Below are positions 42,159 to 53,967 of a stretch of DNA of 64,000 nucleotides, one piece after another. Below the pieces are notes generated by a model. That model worked only from the letters and a program-made list of their open reading frames with translations. It was not told where the DNA came from and did not search any database. The translations under genes and the position numbers were made by a program. This stretch comes from Plantago ovata. Lineage: Eukaryota > Streptophyta > Magnoliopsida > Lamiales > Plantaginaceae. The DNA lies in the NCBI GenBank assembly GCA_028274465.1, contig CM051457.1, positions 96,781,982-96,845,981 of the forward strand. The letters run 5' to 3'. Position 1 is the stretch's first letter. The number at the start of each line of letters is the position of its first letter.

Positions 42159-44741
42159 ATGTCCGAGAGGAGCGACGACAGCCAGAATCGCCGAGAAGTT
42201 GGAGAGTATGAGAGCGACCATACTACGTCAACCGATACGTCAGAGATATCGGCGACATTTTTACACAATAATTTGGAGCATGCCGCCGTGGGCGAGGAGC
42301 CCGTTGTTGAATCCGAGGAAGGAGAAGAATCCGATGAGGAAGACCAACTCGAGGAGGGTGAAGAAAGCGAAGACGCCAATGATGAGGAGGATGATGATGA
42401 TGAATCCGAGGAGGAGGAGGAGGCGGAGTATCAATTAGTTACTCGTAATAGGCGTCGTAGAGAGGACGACGATTTCATTGATGACCGGACCGAAGAGGAG
42501 GGGGGTCATTCTAACCCCGGGGTCTCCGCGGAACTGATTACTCTAGCCGCCCAAGTACACGGCCGTAATTATGGTGCTGTCAATGTAGTGCCTCCGATGG
42601 ATATTCGGATCGAGGACATGGATGACACGGAGCATCCAGACTTGGCTTTGTCTTTATACGAGGAGGGCGATCACTCCGTCCAACGCGGGAAGGCCATCAC
42701 TATAATTGATAGCAATGATGATGACGCTACGTCTCCTCGGACTACTCCACCGTAGAAGAGGGTTAGGTTCCCTACTCAGACCACTCGTCGAACTATAGTC
42801 ACTGATGACGAGGAGTAACCTCCTTTGGCTTTAAGGGACGTGCACGGGAATGAAGCTGGTCCGAGCACCGCAGTACCTTTGTCACCGTCGATTTCTGAGA
42901 TGAACAGGCAAGCTCAGAGAGACTTGCTCATCGGGCAGAAGTATGCCCCCGAGGAGGAGACCAGTGACCATTCAGTGGATCCTCGATCCATTGACTTCGC
43001 GTACCCTAGTAATACTCGGCCAGCCAATCCTCTGGAAGAAGAAGAATTCCAACAACACCTTGCGGAGCGTGCAGCTCAAAAAGCAAAGGCTGACACCGAG
43101 GAGCCCAAGAGAGCGAAGAAGCGTTCTCGCTCCAGTAAGAGTGGCAAAACTAAGGCCGTCGAGGATCCTAAATCCAGCAAGGCCACTCAAAACAAGTTTA
43201 CATAGAGTGCTCTAAATGTGGACCTCCCCGATCCTGAGGGTGAGAAGAACGAGGATGGCATCATCCCGATAACTTCTACTATGAAGGAGGATGAGCTCGC
43301 TACTCTCAGGTGGAAGTACACCCTTCCCGAGAGTAAGTTCGACATCCTCGTTCCGAAGAAAGATCAGACCTTTTACAACGCGCCTCCAGGATACATGGCG
43401 GTTCACTGCTTGAGCTTGGATCGAGGATGGATCTTGCCATTCTGTGAGGCTTTCCGCGAGATTTTCAACACCTTGGGGATCGCTCCTTGGCAACTCGTGC
43501 CAAGTGCTTTTGGGACTTTGGTTTGCTTCGGGGTGTTCAGCAAGAAGGGATCGAGCTGAACTTCCACAATTTCAACCAGCTCTTCAGGGTCTCGATGAGC
43601 TCGGGAAACAAATACTTTTATTACTTCAATGCGTGACCAGGCCTGGGATTCATCATGGAGGCTCCATCCTCCTCGGGCTATAAATGGTTCCACCGGTACT
43701 TCTACATCAAGAAGAAGAAGTTACCAAACATGAGCGAGGAGGATGCGGAGTGGGGAGTGCCTAAGTTGATGTATCGAGGCAAGATTTCCATGAAGCACCC
43801 CTTTCCAACGGAGCTAGACCCATGGGTCTTGGAGCTCGAGGAGAAGAACCAGGGACCCAATCCCGAGAAGTAATTTTACTGGGGCCTCGTTCTTCAGCCA
43901 CTTCCTTACTTAGCCGGGCTCTCGCCTTATGCTTATACCAGGTACACGGGGAACAGGTTCTCGAATGATGTGCTCTTCGGTACGCCTAGAAAGTTTTTAT
44001 ACTTGTCTTTTTCTTCTTTTTGCTTGCTTGCAGTGTGCTCGCTTTTACTTTCCTTCTCGCTTTTTATGATCCTTGCTTCCTTTACTAACTTGTGTTTTTT
44101 TCCTTCACAGCTTACTGGTTTAACTGGATCATGTCGAAGACTCTGGCCACCAAGGAAGAGCAAAGGAGGAAACAAAGTCTTGCTAACAAGGAGACGAAGA
44201 TCCTTGGATCACTGAACCTCTCTCCTCCGAGGAGTGCCTCGCATCATCGAGATGCAATGGTGCAGGAGGGTCTCGAAACACGCGAGAACCCCGTAGAGGC
44301 GTTGAAGAAGGCCGAGGAGGAAGCGGCAGTGAAGCAGGCAAAGCAGGCCGAGGAGGCCGCTGCCGGGGAGCCAGAGAGGCCCCCTGCTAAGAAGGGCTCG
44401 CGGAAGTTGACACTTGGGGGAAACAATGAGCCTTCTCGCAAAAAGGGGAAGACGGACGCTCTAAGTCAAGAGGTCGAGGTGAAGAGGCTCATCCAAATGA
44501 GCGAGCTGGATCGCGCCCATGAGCTGAGCATGTGCTCGCTACAGGTAATTTTCCTTACTTTTTCGAATAAGTTTCAAAGTATGAAATTATTCTCCTCGCT
44601 AACTGTGTACTCTTTTTTGTTGTAGCTTGAGAACTTGAAGGAGGCCTACAGCCAGGTTGCTGCTGATCGCGCCGACATAGGCATTGTGATCGAGGACCTA
44701 GAGAAGAAGCTCGCTGCCGAGCAAGACAAGAACAAAGTCGC
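42159..44741 (+). pseudogene. Antisense extra gene of the Tat Gypsy element (Transposase_28-like), first part, fossil
   Basis: Plus-strand coding sequence, opposite to gag-pol of the host element. It starts MSERSDDSQNRREVGEYESD, passes through a very acidic region and a Lys/Arg-rich region (KRAKKRSRSSKSGKTK), then the conserved region LSLDRGWILPFCEAFREIFN, typical of the 'putative gypsy type transposon' family (Pfam Transposase_28). A coiled-coil-like Glu/Lys-rich part follows. Two GT-AG introns are visible, near 43977-44110 and 44546-44626. Such antisense ORFs near the 3' LTR are known from Tat-lineage elements (Ogre, Retand). It is interrupted at 44741 by another LTR element and contains a few breaks. 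Confidence 0.75.
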
Positions 44742-46022
44742 TGATGAACGGAGATTTGTCAGGTCTCGATTCAGAAAATAATATTTGTTATTTAGCCAAA
44801 GGCAATCCACAACTACAACGAAAACCGTAGTGTAGTAGTAGAATGACTCGAGTGTCGTTCTCTCAGGACTATAACTAGCTTTATCTATTTAATAAGAAAA
44901 TATAAAACAGCAAATAAAAAGCAATAGGGGGTTTTCAAGCAGATAATGGAGGTTGGTGATAGTATGGTCCTTCTTAACATAATGGGTCGATAATCATGCA
45001 TAAATTCCTCGGTCTTGCATAGAGATCTTTGAATGAATCTTGGGTCCTGTTGTAAGTATTGTGCACTACGAAGATAATATGGGTCTGACCTGTCAACAAC
45101 TAACGTCCTATTGTGTTCCGTAATCATTCAACACTACGAAGATAATTAAGTCTGATTGGCCGACAAGTGTCCTAGTGTGCATAATGATCAATACAACATA
45201 CGAGAATTTTGGTGTTCAACTCATCAACGAAATAAAGCAATGACACGGAGTATAATGCGCGATATAGTCATTAGCATGATTATCTTCCCTCGCTAAGAAT
45301 TCACATACTACCACCAACGATAAATTTAGCTACTCATAATGTGCATGCAATCAATAGCAATCATAGAAGAAAACATATTGAAAGAATATATAAAATAAGT
45401 AGATAAAAGTTGTAAGATACAAAGTTACTGAAGGTTGTCAATCTCCGGATGATTGCGATCCTACGCGCTCCAATCTGCTATGAAAAAGTATCCCCTAAGC
45501 TATGGAACTCCCAGGACAGGCCTCGGGAAGTTCCTACCTAAAACTATAGAGAGAGGTGAGAAAGTAGGCTTGGAAAGATATGATTTTCGGAGAGAAAACT
45601 CGCAACTATATATAGGCCCGGAATTCCTCTGGGGCGGTTCGCCCGAGAGCTGGGGCGGTTCGCCCCCCAGTGTAAACGCGAAATTTTCGCGTTTTCGACG
45701 CGGTTTTGGATTTCTTCACCTTTTCGGACTCGGTTTCAGACTTCTAATGGCCTTCTAACCTCCAGATTCGACCTCTAGACTCCAAATCCTATCCGGGAAC
45801 CTTCAGATACTTCATATATGCTTCTGGAACACCAATTCTTTGTGGACTTTAATATAATTGCCCGTAAATCTCCGAATTTCAACCAAAACCTGTAAAATAA
45901 AATCTAAAGGGAAACGTGACACTATTCTAATAAAATGTACTAAAATATAGCTAAATTAACATAGAGGATAGCTAAATTAGGTGAAAAAGACTCGAATGAA
46001 AGTGTAAAATACACATTCATCA
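44742..46022 (-). mobile_element. 3' LTR of a TR-GAG-like LTR element (minus strand), fossil
   Basis: Plus-strand borders are tgatgaacggag at 44742 and ...acacattcatca at 46022. Adjacent on the internal side is ccccaaacc, i.e. ggtttggggagtt on the minus strand, a polypurine tract. It is nearly identical to the LTR at 51668-52652, so insertion is fairly recent. It contains a TATA motif (ctatatatagg, 45606) and two GGGGCGGTTCGCCC-type palindromes (45631-45666). Confidence 0.88.
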
Positions 46023-49000
46023 AACTCCCCAAACCGAACCTTTGCTTGTCCTCAAGCAACTAAGCTAGACTCTAATACAAAAAACATGCAAGACACAAAA
46101 ATGGAGTTTCATGCCAAATAAAATGAACTAAATTACTGAATCTACCAAATAACATATGAACAAAAACCATATAAATCAAAGCATGAATATAGGTTGAAGA
46201 ATACCTCGATTGACTTATACACATCCACATAAGCACTTATGTCAAGACAGGATAGTCTCTCGTAACATTCTCTACCTGGACCTAGTCAGTGACGACGTAA
46301 TGATGCATGCTAAGATACGAATGGTTGCCCCGTGCCTATGAAACTGAGGACTTACTGCTGTTCCACCATGTTAGGACATTCCCTCAAAAGAGGTCGAACC
46401 AGTACCGGCTCTCATCAAACGAAGGAGGGTTCCCTATAAAAGATAACACTCCCCTATTCTACCCATCTCTCAAGTAAAGTCTTAAGCTATTCACCACTTC
46501 CTGAATGGCAGGACGAGGGTGGTCTAGAACAGATGACACTTAAGACAAAAAAGATAAAAATTAGAAAAACACGATTACGAACAACACGAAAAATGGAAAA
46601 GACTCAAACTTTGCTAAACTGCTAATTGGCTTTATTTTTTGGACCCTTCTTTGCTTTTTTGGGGTCTTCTCTTTTTTTCTTTTTTCTTTCCAGATTCTTT
46701 TTTTCTTTTTCTTTTTTTTTCTTCTGGAATTTTTCTTTCTTTTTTTTTTGATTTTTTTTCTAGCCAGCAGTAGCATAACAAAAAGAGAAACAAAAAGACT
46801 CACACGACTTCCCCAAACCTATTCGAAAGAATAGGTTGGAGTACAAAATTTACGGAAAAGGAAAAATAAACTCACGATACGAAAATGAAAAACAGAAACA
46901 AGTCTATGATGGTGTAACCCCCTCCCCAAACCTATTCGGAAGAATAGGTTATAAACAAAGGATCACACAACCTCACACTACCTCCTTCCTAGGCATTTAG
47001 CAATCTCAAAGCATGGTGAAGACTTGTTGCCTCTTAGGTACATAATTACTCGGGAAAACAACTATAAGACCCTAACATGCATCATCCTATTATAAAGGCC
47101 TTCGTGAACCGCAGTAGAGAAAACACCACTAAGTGATGTCGAGACTACCTAGCTCAACTAAGTGCAATACATAAATGTGACAAGCCAAGCGAGAAAAACC
47201 TCAAACAAATTCATAGAGATGAAGCATACGATTAATGGCATAGCTAGTTGATCTACCCAATAAAAAAGTTCAAAAAATTCGGCAATAAACTCCATATAAA
47301 ACATGCAAGACTATCCTAGCATGAATATAGTGAATGCAACCTAAAAAATCTAAGAAAGTAGTAAACGTGCAAATGCAAATGCAGACAAATAAAGCATGCG
47401 AGGTACTATACTCATCCTACCAAAGTCAAGCTCCAAACTAATAATACTAGATCACTTAAATCCAATCCCCCCTCATGAAATTAACGGTAGTCCCTAGCAG
47501 TAAGAAAATGAGGAAATAAGATGTGATACTAGATGTTACCCCATGGTTTGGCCTCGGTCGGCTGAGTATGCTGCTTGTGATTTATTGGGCCTCCTCTGTG
47601 AGTTTCATAGTGTGACATCAGGTCTTCTGATGGTTGTGGTAGTTCCATTTTTAGGCCGGTCAGATCAACTCCTCTATCAGAGTCATCATTTCCCGTATGG
47701 CCTTCATTGTCACTACTGTCATCATCATCATCTCCAGTAGAGTTGCAGTGGCAGGTAGAATTCTCAAGATTAGCCGCCGCTGTTATGGAATTCTCCATCT
47801 TGTAGCCCTTCAATAGGATGTGAACTGTTGAAGGTGAAGGGCAGTGGTATCAGGACCTCCCCCTCCAACGATTTACACCTCGAGAAGGTTACAGTAAGCT
47901 GTTCGGACGCTCAGAAGTCTTCTACCTTTTTCTCCAATTTTGACCATTTTATCCACTATTGCTCCGACCAATGTCAATATGATGCTCACTTTAGAGGCAG
48001 GCAAGGGGTGCCCCAACGAGGGACTGTGTACCCATGTCGTTACGTTTTGGAACCAAGCTAGCGCTTCGGAACCTTCTAGCAACTGCGAACTCAAGATCAC
48101 ATCCGTCGCTGCTAGAATGTCCCGGTGCCTTCCTGTTCACTCGAACTCTACAATCCTCGTGATGGAGTGCTGACATAATAGTGGTTTCTGACCCTTCGGT
48201 GGTGCATGAATAGGCATAGGAGTCCTTACTCCAGGTGTATTCTAACTCCTCCTCTCGGATAATCCACGACGTTGTTGCCAAACCCCTTGGCTCGAACGCA
48301 CATCTAGCGAGATCACCTTCCTTGACATGGTTCTTCACATCAATCATACGAGAATACTCCCTACCCTTAGTATGGTACCTACAAACAACGATTAGCACCT
48401 CGTACGACTCAAAACAGACTCAAATATATGCTAGTGTAAAAGCGAGACACACAAGTGATAAATTCATCAATCGAACTCCCCAAACCGCAATGTCTAGCCT
48501 AGCTACTTCATCATGCGACATATCAACGTAACTACTACATGCAATACATCACTTCATGCTCTTACTAGACAACCAATAACCTTGATAACAAGGTTTCAAT
48601 TCATACCATAGCAGCGCAAAAAATTCAACAGCATAAATCCTCATTCTTAACTAATAAGCATTCTATCGTCAAATCCACCAACATTACACCAATAAACATA
48701 TCCATATGCTATAAATCAAAGATAAAGACATAATGCATAACAAGATATATCATCTAATAGCAAAATACCCAAATCAACAATTTAAGCAAAATTGAGCATG
48801 CAATTGATAGTAAATAACATGTCTAATCACATAAACAACATACCCATGCATCAAACAAGCATAATTGAAGCTCAAATTAGAAAATCCCCAAATTCGAAAA
48901 TTAGGGTTCTTAAAGATGATACCTCAGATCTGCAAATCTAACGAATTAGGATGAAATCTGATCGGTTTGGATGATAGATCATGTAATAGGCTTCGAAATA

Positions 49001-49477
49001 AGCTAAAGAACACTCAATTTGGTCAAGAAACGAAGAAGTTATGAAGATTTAGAAGGAAAATCGCACTTTTCGGGTTTTTTTGGAGTATGGATGAAGAAGA
49101 ATGAAGAAAATATGGTTTTGGGGTTGAAATCCGCATTTTTTAAGATCTGGGACTGTGGGGCGGTTCGCCCCACCACGGGGCGGTTCGCCCCCAAGTGGGG
49201 CGGTTCGCCCCGTGCTCCCCAATGCGGGGAAACGGGTCCCGATGTCAGAAAATGCGGTTTTAATCTCGAAACTAATTTTTTTTCAAAAAACCACTCGAAA
49301 AATCTCCCTCAAACAAAAGCATATACGACACACACATGAACAAATTCGCATATGAGAAGCAAATAGTTCAAGAATGAAATGCATGCAGAAAAGCAGTAAA
49401 GAAAGCGATAAAAAATTCCGGGTTGCCTCCCAGATAGCGTCATTGTTTAAAGTCTTTGACTCGACTCCTGTCTGCGC
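46023..49477 (-). mobile_element. Interior of the TR-GAG-like element without pol domains, fossil
   Basis: No reverse transcriptase, RNase H or integrase is present. It holds several PPT-like ccccaaacc motifs (46028, 46810, 46928, 48479), a long pyrimidine tract (46630-46760), two minus-strand open frames without a known domain (47529-47813, Asp-rich; 47991-48398), and three copies of GGGGCGGTTCGCCCC at 49157-49211. Confidence 0.65.
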
Positions 49478-50197
49478 CTATCTCTTCTTTTTGCGGGTAC
49501 TAGGCTTCCCCTTCATGGATCTCCTTTCCATGCCACGAACCTGTGAATAAGAAATAATATAGGCTGCAAGACCACAATAGTGAGTAATAATATCTGGCGG
49601 TTCCGGCGGATCAGGTATGGCTTGTAATACGTGTTGCTTGCCATCCACCTCGATGGTGCAAGTTCTTTCATAGATGTCCATCACGGAGCGTAGCTTGGTC
49701 AAGAATGTTTGCCCTAAGAGTATGACATCCCCTGTCCCAGGTGCAGATGCCGGCATAACTACGAAATTGGTGTTTATTGATGCTTCACCAATCTTGACCA
49801 ACACATTTTTCACAACGCCTTCGGGTCTCATGAATGATCCATCCGCCAGTCGCACAATAGCCCTTTCCTCGGATAGTTTTCCAAGGTTACTCTTTTCAAA
49901 CACATTCAAAGGAATTATGTTTGAGTAGGATCCCGTGTCTAGTGTGGCACGGACATCTTCAAGCTCACCAATCCCTACCTTAACATCGAAACTTTTAGGG
50001 AGTGGTTCGGGATCCTCTTGCTCCTCATCACTTGTGTCAGAACCAAGGTCCTCCTCTTCTTCCTCAGCCTGTAGAAGTTCTTCCTTCATGCAACACTCGC
50101 ACCTAACAACCTTCTCAGTGTTGCCTTGTTCTTTACTTGCTCTTCGGTCGATCAACTCTTGCATCTTTTGATGGGCAAGCCTAGTGCTCTCTTCCAA
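49478..50197 (-). CDS. Retroviral-type aspartic protease region of the TR-GAG-like element, fossil
   Basis: The 239-codon frame contains DVRATLDTGSYSNIIPLNVF, with the DTG active-site triad of pepsin-like retroelement proteases, and a later IL-LGQTFL segment. An acidic stretch precedes it. It follows the gag frame on the same strand. A protease without a following RT is typical of gag-only non-autonomous elements. Confidence 0.75.
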   Translation of the reverse strand: MEESTRLAHQKMQELIDRRASKEQGNTEKVVRCECCMKEELLQAEEEEEDLGSDTSDEEQEDPEPLPKSFDVKVGIGELEDVRATLDTGSYSNIIPLNVFEKSNLGKLSEERAIVRLADGSFMRPEGVVKNVLVKIGEASINTNFVVMPASAPGTGDVILLGQTFLTKLRSVMDIYERTCTIEVDGKQHVLQAIPDPPEPPDIITHYCGLAAYIISYSQVRGMERRSMKGKPSTRKKKR

Positions 50198-50254
50198 CCT
50201 ATCGAGCCTTGCCCTAGTTTTCTCGGAATCCTCTTCATACCGTTTGAGAAAACT

Positions 50255-51541
50255 TTATGTGTGATCGACCATCTTCTGTAAGTTCTCCATCAGTAGAGCC
50301 GTCTTCGACTTCGGTGGCTCTTTCGGAGCGGGGTTTTCGCAGTGATCATTACCATAGTTCAGCCTGCTACGGTCTTGGTTAGGTCCATAAGTTTGGTTAG
50401 CCGGTGCATATCCTTGATTGTTACGGTATCCTCTTCTCCAGAATCCCCCTCGAGGATTCCTACCGTCTTGTCCGTAGCTAACTTCTTGAGTGCCAAACTC
50501 CGTAGCAAAGGCTTCTTCTTCGCCTCCTTGAGCCCAGTTGCCATCTTCGCATGCCAACTCCGATCTACACATATGAGCTCCATGCCCATAGTTCTTGCAT
50601 ATTCGGCATACTTCGTTCGAAACAGTTGTTCCGGTGGCGCTCTTGAGGACTTGCTTCAATTCGTTGGTAAAGCACTCGCATTGATCCCCATTCCCCCTGT
50701 ACATAGGGTCTTCTTGAGTCGGTGGAGCTTCAGGTCCACGTCTCCTAACCATTGTTTTTGGGTCCTTGAACTGCGAACCCTTAGCAAGCCTTTCGAAAAC
50801 TGCCCAGACGGCTTCTGCGGTTTCCTCCCAAATATTGCCTCGGCATTGGAAATCCACCACTTGTTGGTTCTCGAAGGTTAGTCCATTGTAGAAGTGTTGG
50901 ACTAGGTCGGAGAGTTCAAAACCATTGTGAGGGCACTTGTTCGTGAGATCTTGGAACCTCTCGAATGCGGTGTAGATGGTCTCATCATAGTCTTGCTTGA
51001 ATCTAGTGATTTGCGCCTTAAGCGCGGTAGTCAAAGTGTGTGGGAAGTATTTCTCCATGAAAGCTGAAAAAACCTTTTCCCAAGTGTCCAGCGAGCCGGA
51101 TGGTAGAGAACTCAGCCATGACTTGGCTCTGTCGCCAAGTCCCATTGCAAAAACCTTCATCCTCAACTCATCCGTTGTTATGTCAGCTCCGGGTCGTGGG
51201 AGTTGATTGACGAAATCATCGATATCGTTCAAATATCCCATCACATCTTCCCTTGATAAGCCATAGAACCTCGGAAGTTGTTGGAATACGTGGTTCTTGA
51301 TTTTCAGATCTCGGGTTGCGGGCGAAAGAACAATCGCCGGTCCCCTCATACGATCCTTGGTGGGTTGTACCCATGCCTTCAGTGGTCTAGCTTCTGCCAT
51401 TCCGTCGATTTCCTTGAAAAGGAGTCGCCTTCTTTGGTGGTAGACTCTATCGATCTCAGCAATTGAATCAGCAAGCGGTATTCCTGCAGAACGTGTATGC
51501 GGCATACACAATCTGTGACAGACTAGGTAAAGTAATTTCAA
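50255..51541 (-). CDS. gag of the TR-GAG-like element, fossil
   Basis: The 428-codon frame contains the retrotrans_gag fold region (FAMGLGDRAKSWLSSLPSGS, WEKVFSAFMEKYFPHT, FERFQDLTNKCPHNGFELSD, HFYNGLTFENQQVVD) and a zinc-knuckle-like CRICKNYGHGAHMC. It resembles gag of Athila/Tat-type Gypsy elements. The frame looks undamaged over its length. Confidence 0.82.
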   Translation of the reverse strand: MKLLYLVCHRLCMPHTRSAGIPLADSIAEIDRVYHQRRRLLFKEIDGMAEARPLKAWVQPTKDRMRGPAIVLSPATRDLKIKNHVFQQLPRFYGLSREDVMGYLNDIDDFVNQLPRPGADITTDELRMKVFAMGLGDRAKSWLSSLPSGSLDTWEKVFSAFMEKYFPHTLTTALKAQITRFKQDYDETIYTAFERFQDLTNKCPHNGFELSDLVQHFYNGLTFENQQVVDFQCRGNIWEETAEAVWAVFERLAKGSQFKDPKTMVRRRGPEAPPTQEDPMYRGNGDQCECFTNELKQVLKSATGTTVSNEVCRICKNYGHGAHMCRSELACEDGNWAQGGEEEAFATEFGTQEVSYGQDGRNPRGGFWRRGYRNNQGYAPANQTYGPNQDRSRLNYGNDHCENPAPKEPPKSKTALLMENLQKMVDHT

Positions 51542-51646
51542 ACAAATAGGAAAGCAGAGAGAGATTAAAAAGGAAAACTAAAACTAAAGGAAATAGGAAT
51601 CTAAAGATGTAAATAAAAACAAATTAAATAGAAAAAAGGAGTATAG

Positions 51647-51664
51647 TCCCCGGCAGCGGCGCCA
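51647..51664 (-). other. Primer-binding site of the TR-GAG-like element
   Basis: On the minus strand TGGCGCCGCTGCCGGGGA lies three bases inside the 5' LTR, the usual position and a common type for plant Gypsy elements. Confidence 0.8.
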
Positions 51665-51667
51665 ATT

Positions 51668-52652
51668 TGATGAACGGAGATTTGTCAGGTCTCGATTCAG
51701 CAAATAATATTTGTTATTTAGCCAAAGGCAATCCACAACTACAACGAAAACCGTAGTGTAGTAGTAGAATGACTCGAGTGTCGTTCTCTCAGGACTATAA
51801 CTAGCTTTATCTATTTAATAAGAAAATATAAAACAACAAATAAAAAGCAATAGGGGGTTTTCAAGCAGATAATGGAGGTTGGTGATAGTATGGTCCTTCT
51901 TAACATAATGGGTCGATAATCATGCATAAATTCCTCGGTCTTGCATAGAGATCTTTGAATGAATCTTGGGTCCTGTTGTAAGTATTGTGCACTACGAAGA
52001 TAATATGGGTCTGATCTGTCAACAACTAAGGTCCTATTGTGTTCCGTAATCATTCAACACTACGAAGATAATTAAGTCTGATTGGCCGACAAGTGTCCTA
52101 GTGTGCATAATGATCAATACAACATACGAGAATTTTGGTGTTCAACTCATCAACGAAATAAAGCAATGACACGGAGTATAATGCGCGATATAGTCATTAG
52201 CATGATTATCTTCCCTCGCTAAGAATTCACATACTACCACCAACGATAAATTTAGCTACTCATAATGTGCATGCAATCAATAGCAATCATAGAAGAAAAC
52301 ATATTGAAAGAATATATAAAATAAGTAGATAAAAGTTGTAAGATACAAAGTTACCGAAGGTTGTCAATCTCCGGATGATTGCGATCCTACGCGCTCCAAT
52401 CTGCTATGAAAAAGTATCCCCTAAACTATGGAACTCCCAGGACAGGCCCCGGGAAGTTCCTACCTAAAACTATAGAGAGAGGTGAGAAAGTAGGCTTGGA
52501 AAGATATGATTTTCAGAGAGAAAACTCGCAACTATATATAGGCCCGGAATTCCTCTGGGGCGGTTTGCCCGAGAGCTGAGCGGTTCGCCCCCCAGTGTAA
52601 ACGCGAAATTTTCGCGTTTTCGACGCGGTTTTGGATTTCTTCACCTTTTCGG
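51668..52652 (-). mobile_element. 5' LTR of the TR-GAG-like element, incomplete, fossil
   Basis: It begins (plus coordinates) tgatgaacggag at 51668 and matches 44742-45730 almost base for base. The outer ~300 bases of the LTR are missing; at 52652 the sequence changes to an unrelated stretch. Together with 44742 it gives an element of about 7.9 kb inserted in the antisense gene. Confidence 0.85.
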
Positions 52653-53331
52653 GACCCACCTATCCACCCATGGACGCGCGCGCGCAGCTGCAGTAGGGGA
52701 AGGAGTTCGACTCCTTCCTCTATTAGAAGTCAAGGGATAAGTTAGATTTTCTTGATTGAGTTTTAATTTGATTGGGAATGAATCTAAACTTGAATTGGTT
52801 TCCTAGTGCGATAAGAATTAGATTCTTATTCCTTTATGAAGTCTAATTGATTATTCTTTAGGCTTCAATTGACTACTATATATAGTAGATTATTAGAGAG
52901 CTTTTTACACACAGTTAGTCTACCAGTTTTCTTAGAGAAAATAAAAGCTCTCCCCTACCTCTCCCAAGCCACGCGCGCGCCACCCTGCCGGAGGAAAAAC
53001 GCCGCCTCATATTCTTGGCCACACAAAGAATATCCTAGCATTCTTTCCGATAAGATGTTCATCCGTGGATACCAAGGTTGAGGTTAAAGAAGCTGGTAAC
53101 TAACTTTTATTGTCTTGCAGATAATCAAAGTATTGCAGATATCTTCGACTTCGACGAAGGAGAAGATTCACCGGATTATTACGAAGACTTGATACATGTG
53201 CTTGCTTTTGGAGTATTGTAAGTCTTTTGATTAACGTGTTTAATATATATGCTATATACATGATCAATTAACCTGCATGTTAAGAAATTTTTTGAAATTC
53301 CGCTGCGTACCCTAGGGGTAACCCTGACCAT
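52653..53331 (+). mobile_element. Unidentified LTR-like insert between the TR-GAG element and the antisense gene, fossil
   Basis: Non-coding sequence with a TATA-like tatatatag (52877), a CGCGCGC stretch (52675 and 52972), and an end ...ttccgctgcgtaccctaggg that resembles the 3' end of plant Copia LTRs. It separates the truncated LTR from the resumed antisense gene. Borders and family are uncertain. Confidence 0.35.
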
Positions 53332-53341
53332 ATTTTCTTAC

Positions 53342-53967
53342 AGATCTGCATGGAAAAATTCAAAACCAGCGTCCTCTCCTTCCTTAAGGGCAGCCGCCTG
53401 GCAACTGCTCGCGACTTCATGACCTCAAACACTTATAAGATGGCCCAGCAAGATGTGCGAGTCTCATCGCGCGAGGAGGGCTTCTTCTCCAGTATCGACC
53501 AGCTAAAATGGGTCAACATGCTTCATGCAGACTTCGATCCGGATGCTCGCGAGGACATGCACGCTGGTAGGAGCGAGGACCTTTCTCGCTATCATGATGA
53601 GGAATAACCGAGGAGATGCACGAGGCGTGTGAATTCGGGGAGCTGGTGACCGTCCCGGAAGTCCCTTATCCCAGCAAACCAGCCTATCTCCCTTCATGGG
53701 TCCCCGAGTGCTTGAGGACCGGGATCCTTTATCCCTTCGAGAAGGCGGCTCTCCGCAACGCTTCTTGGGTTAAGGTGAATGATCCAGTTATCGGGTGACC
53801 AGCTGATTTCGTCTAGCCTGAGCTGGTCTTGTATGAGAAGGCTATAAAGGAATCTCAGGCTCAAGAGCGAGACGCGGCTGAGATCCAAGAGTTGCTGAGC
53901 CCGGTGTGGGGAGGAACTAGCACAAGTGTCCCGGTCACTGGCCTCTCCAGTAGTCGCACCCGCTAAA
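53342..53967 (+). pseudogene. Antisense extra gene of the Tat element, last part, fossil
   Basis: Plus-strand coding from MEKFKTSVLSFLKGSRLATA through DQLKWVNMLHADFDPDARED and on to a C-terminal region ending near 53967 (...SSRTR). It continues the gene interrupted at 44741. It contains a break and is not expected to be functional. Confidence 0.65.

Noticed and set aside
41868-42438. Open frames of 77-117 codons overlapping the start of the antisense gene
   Set aside because: Off-frame shadows; the frame with acidic and basic regions and the Transposase_28-like domain continues downstream instead.
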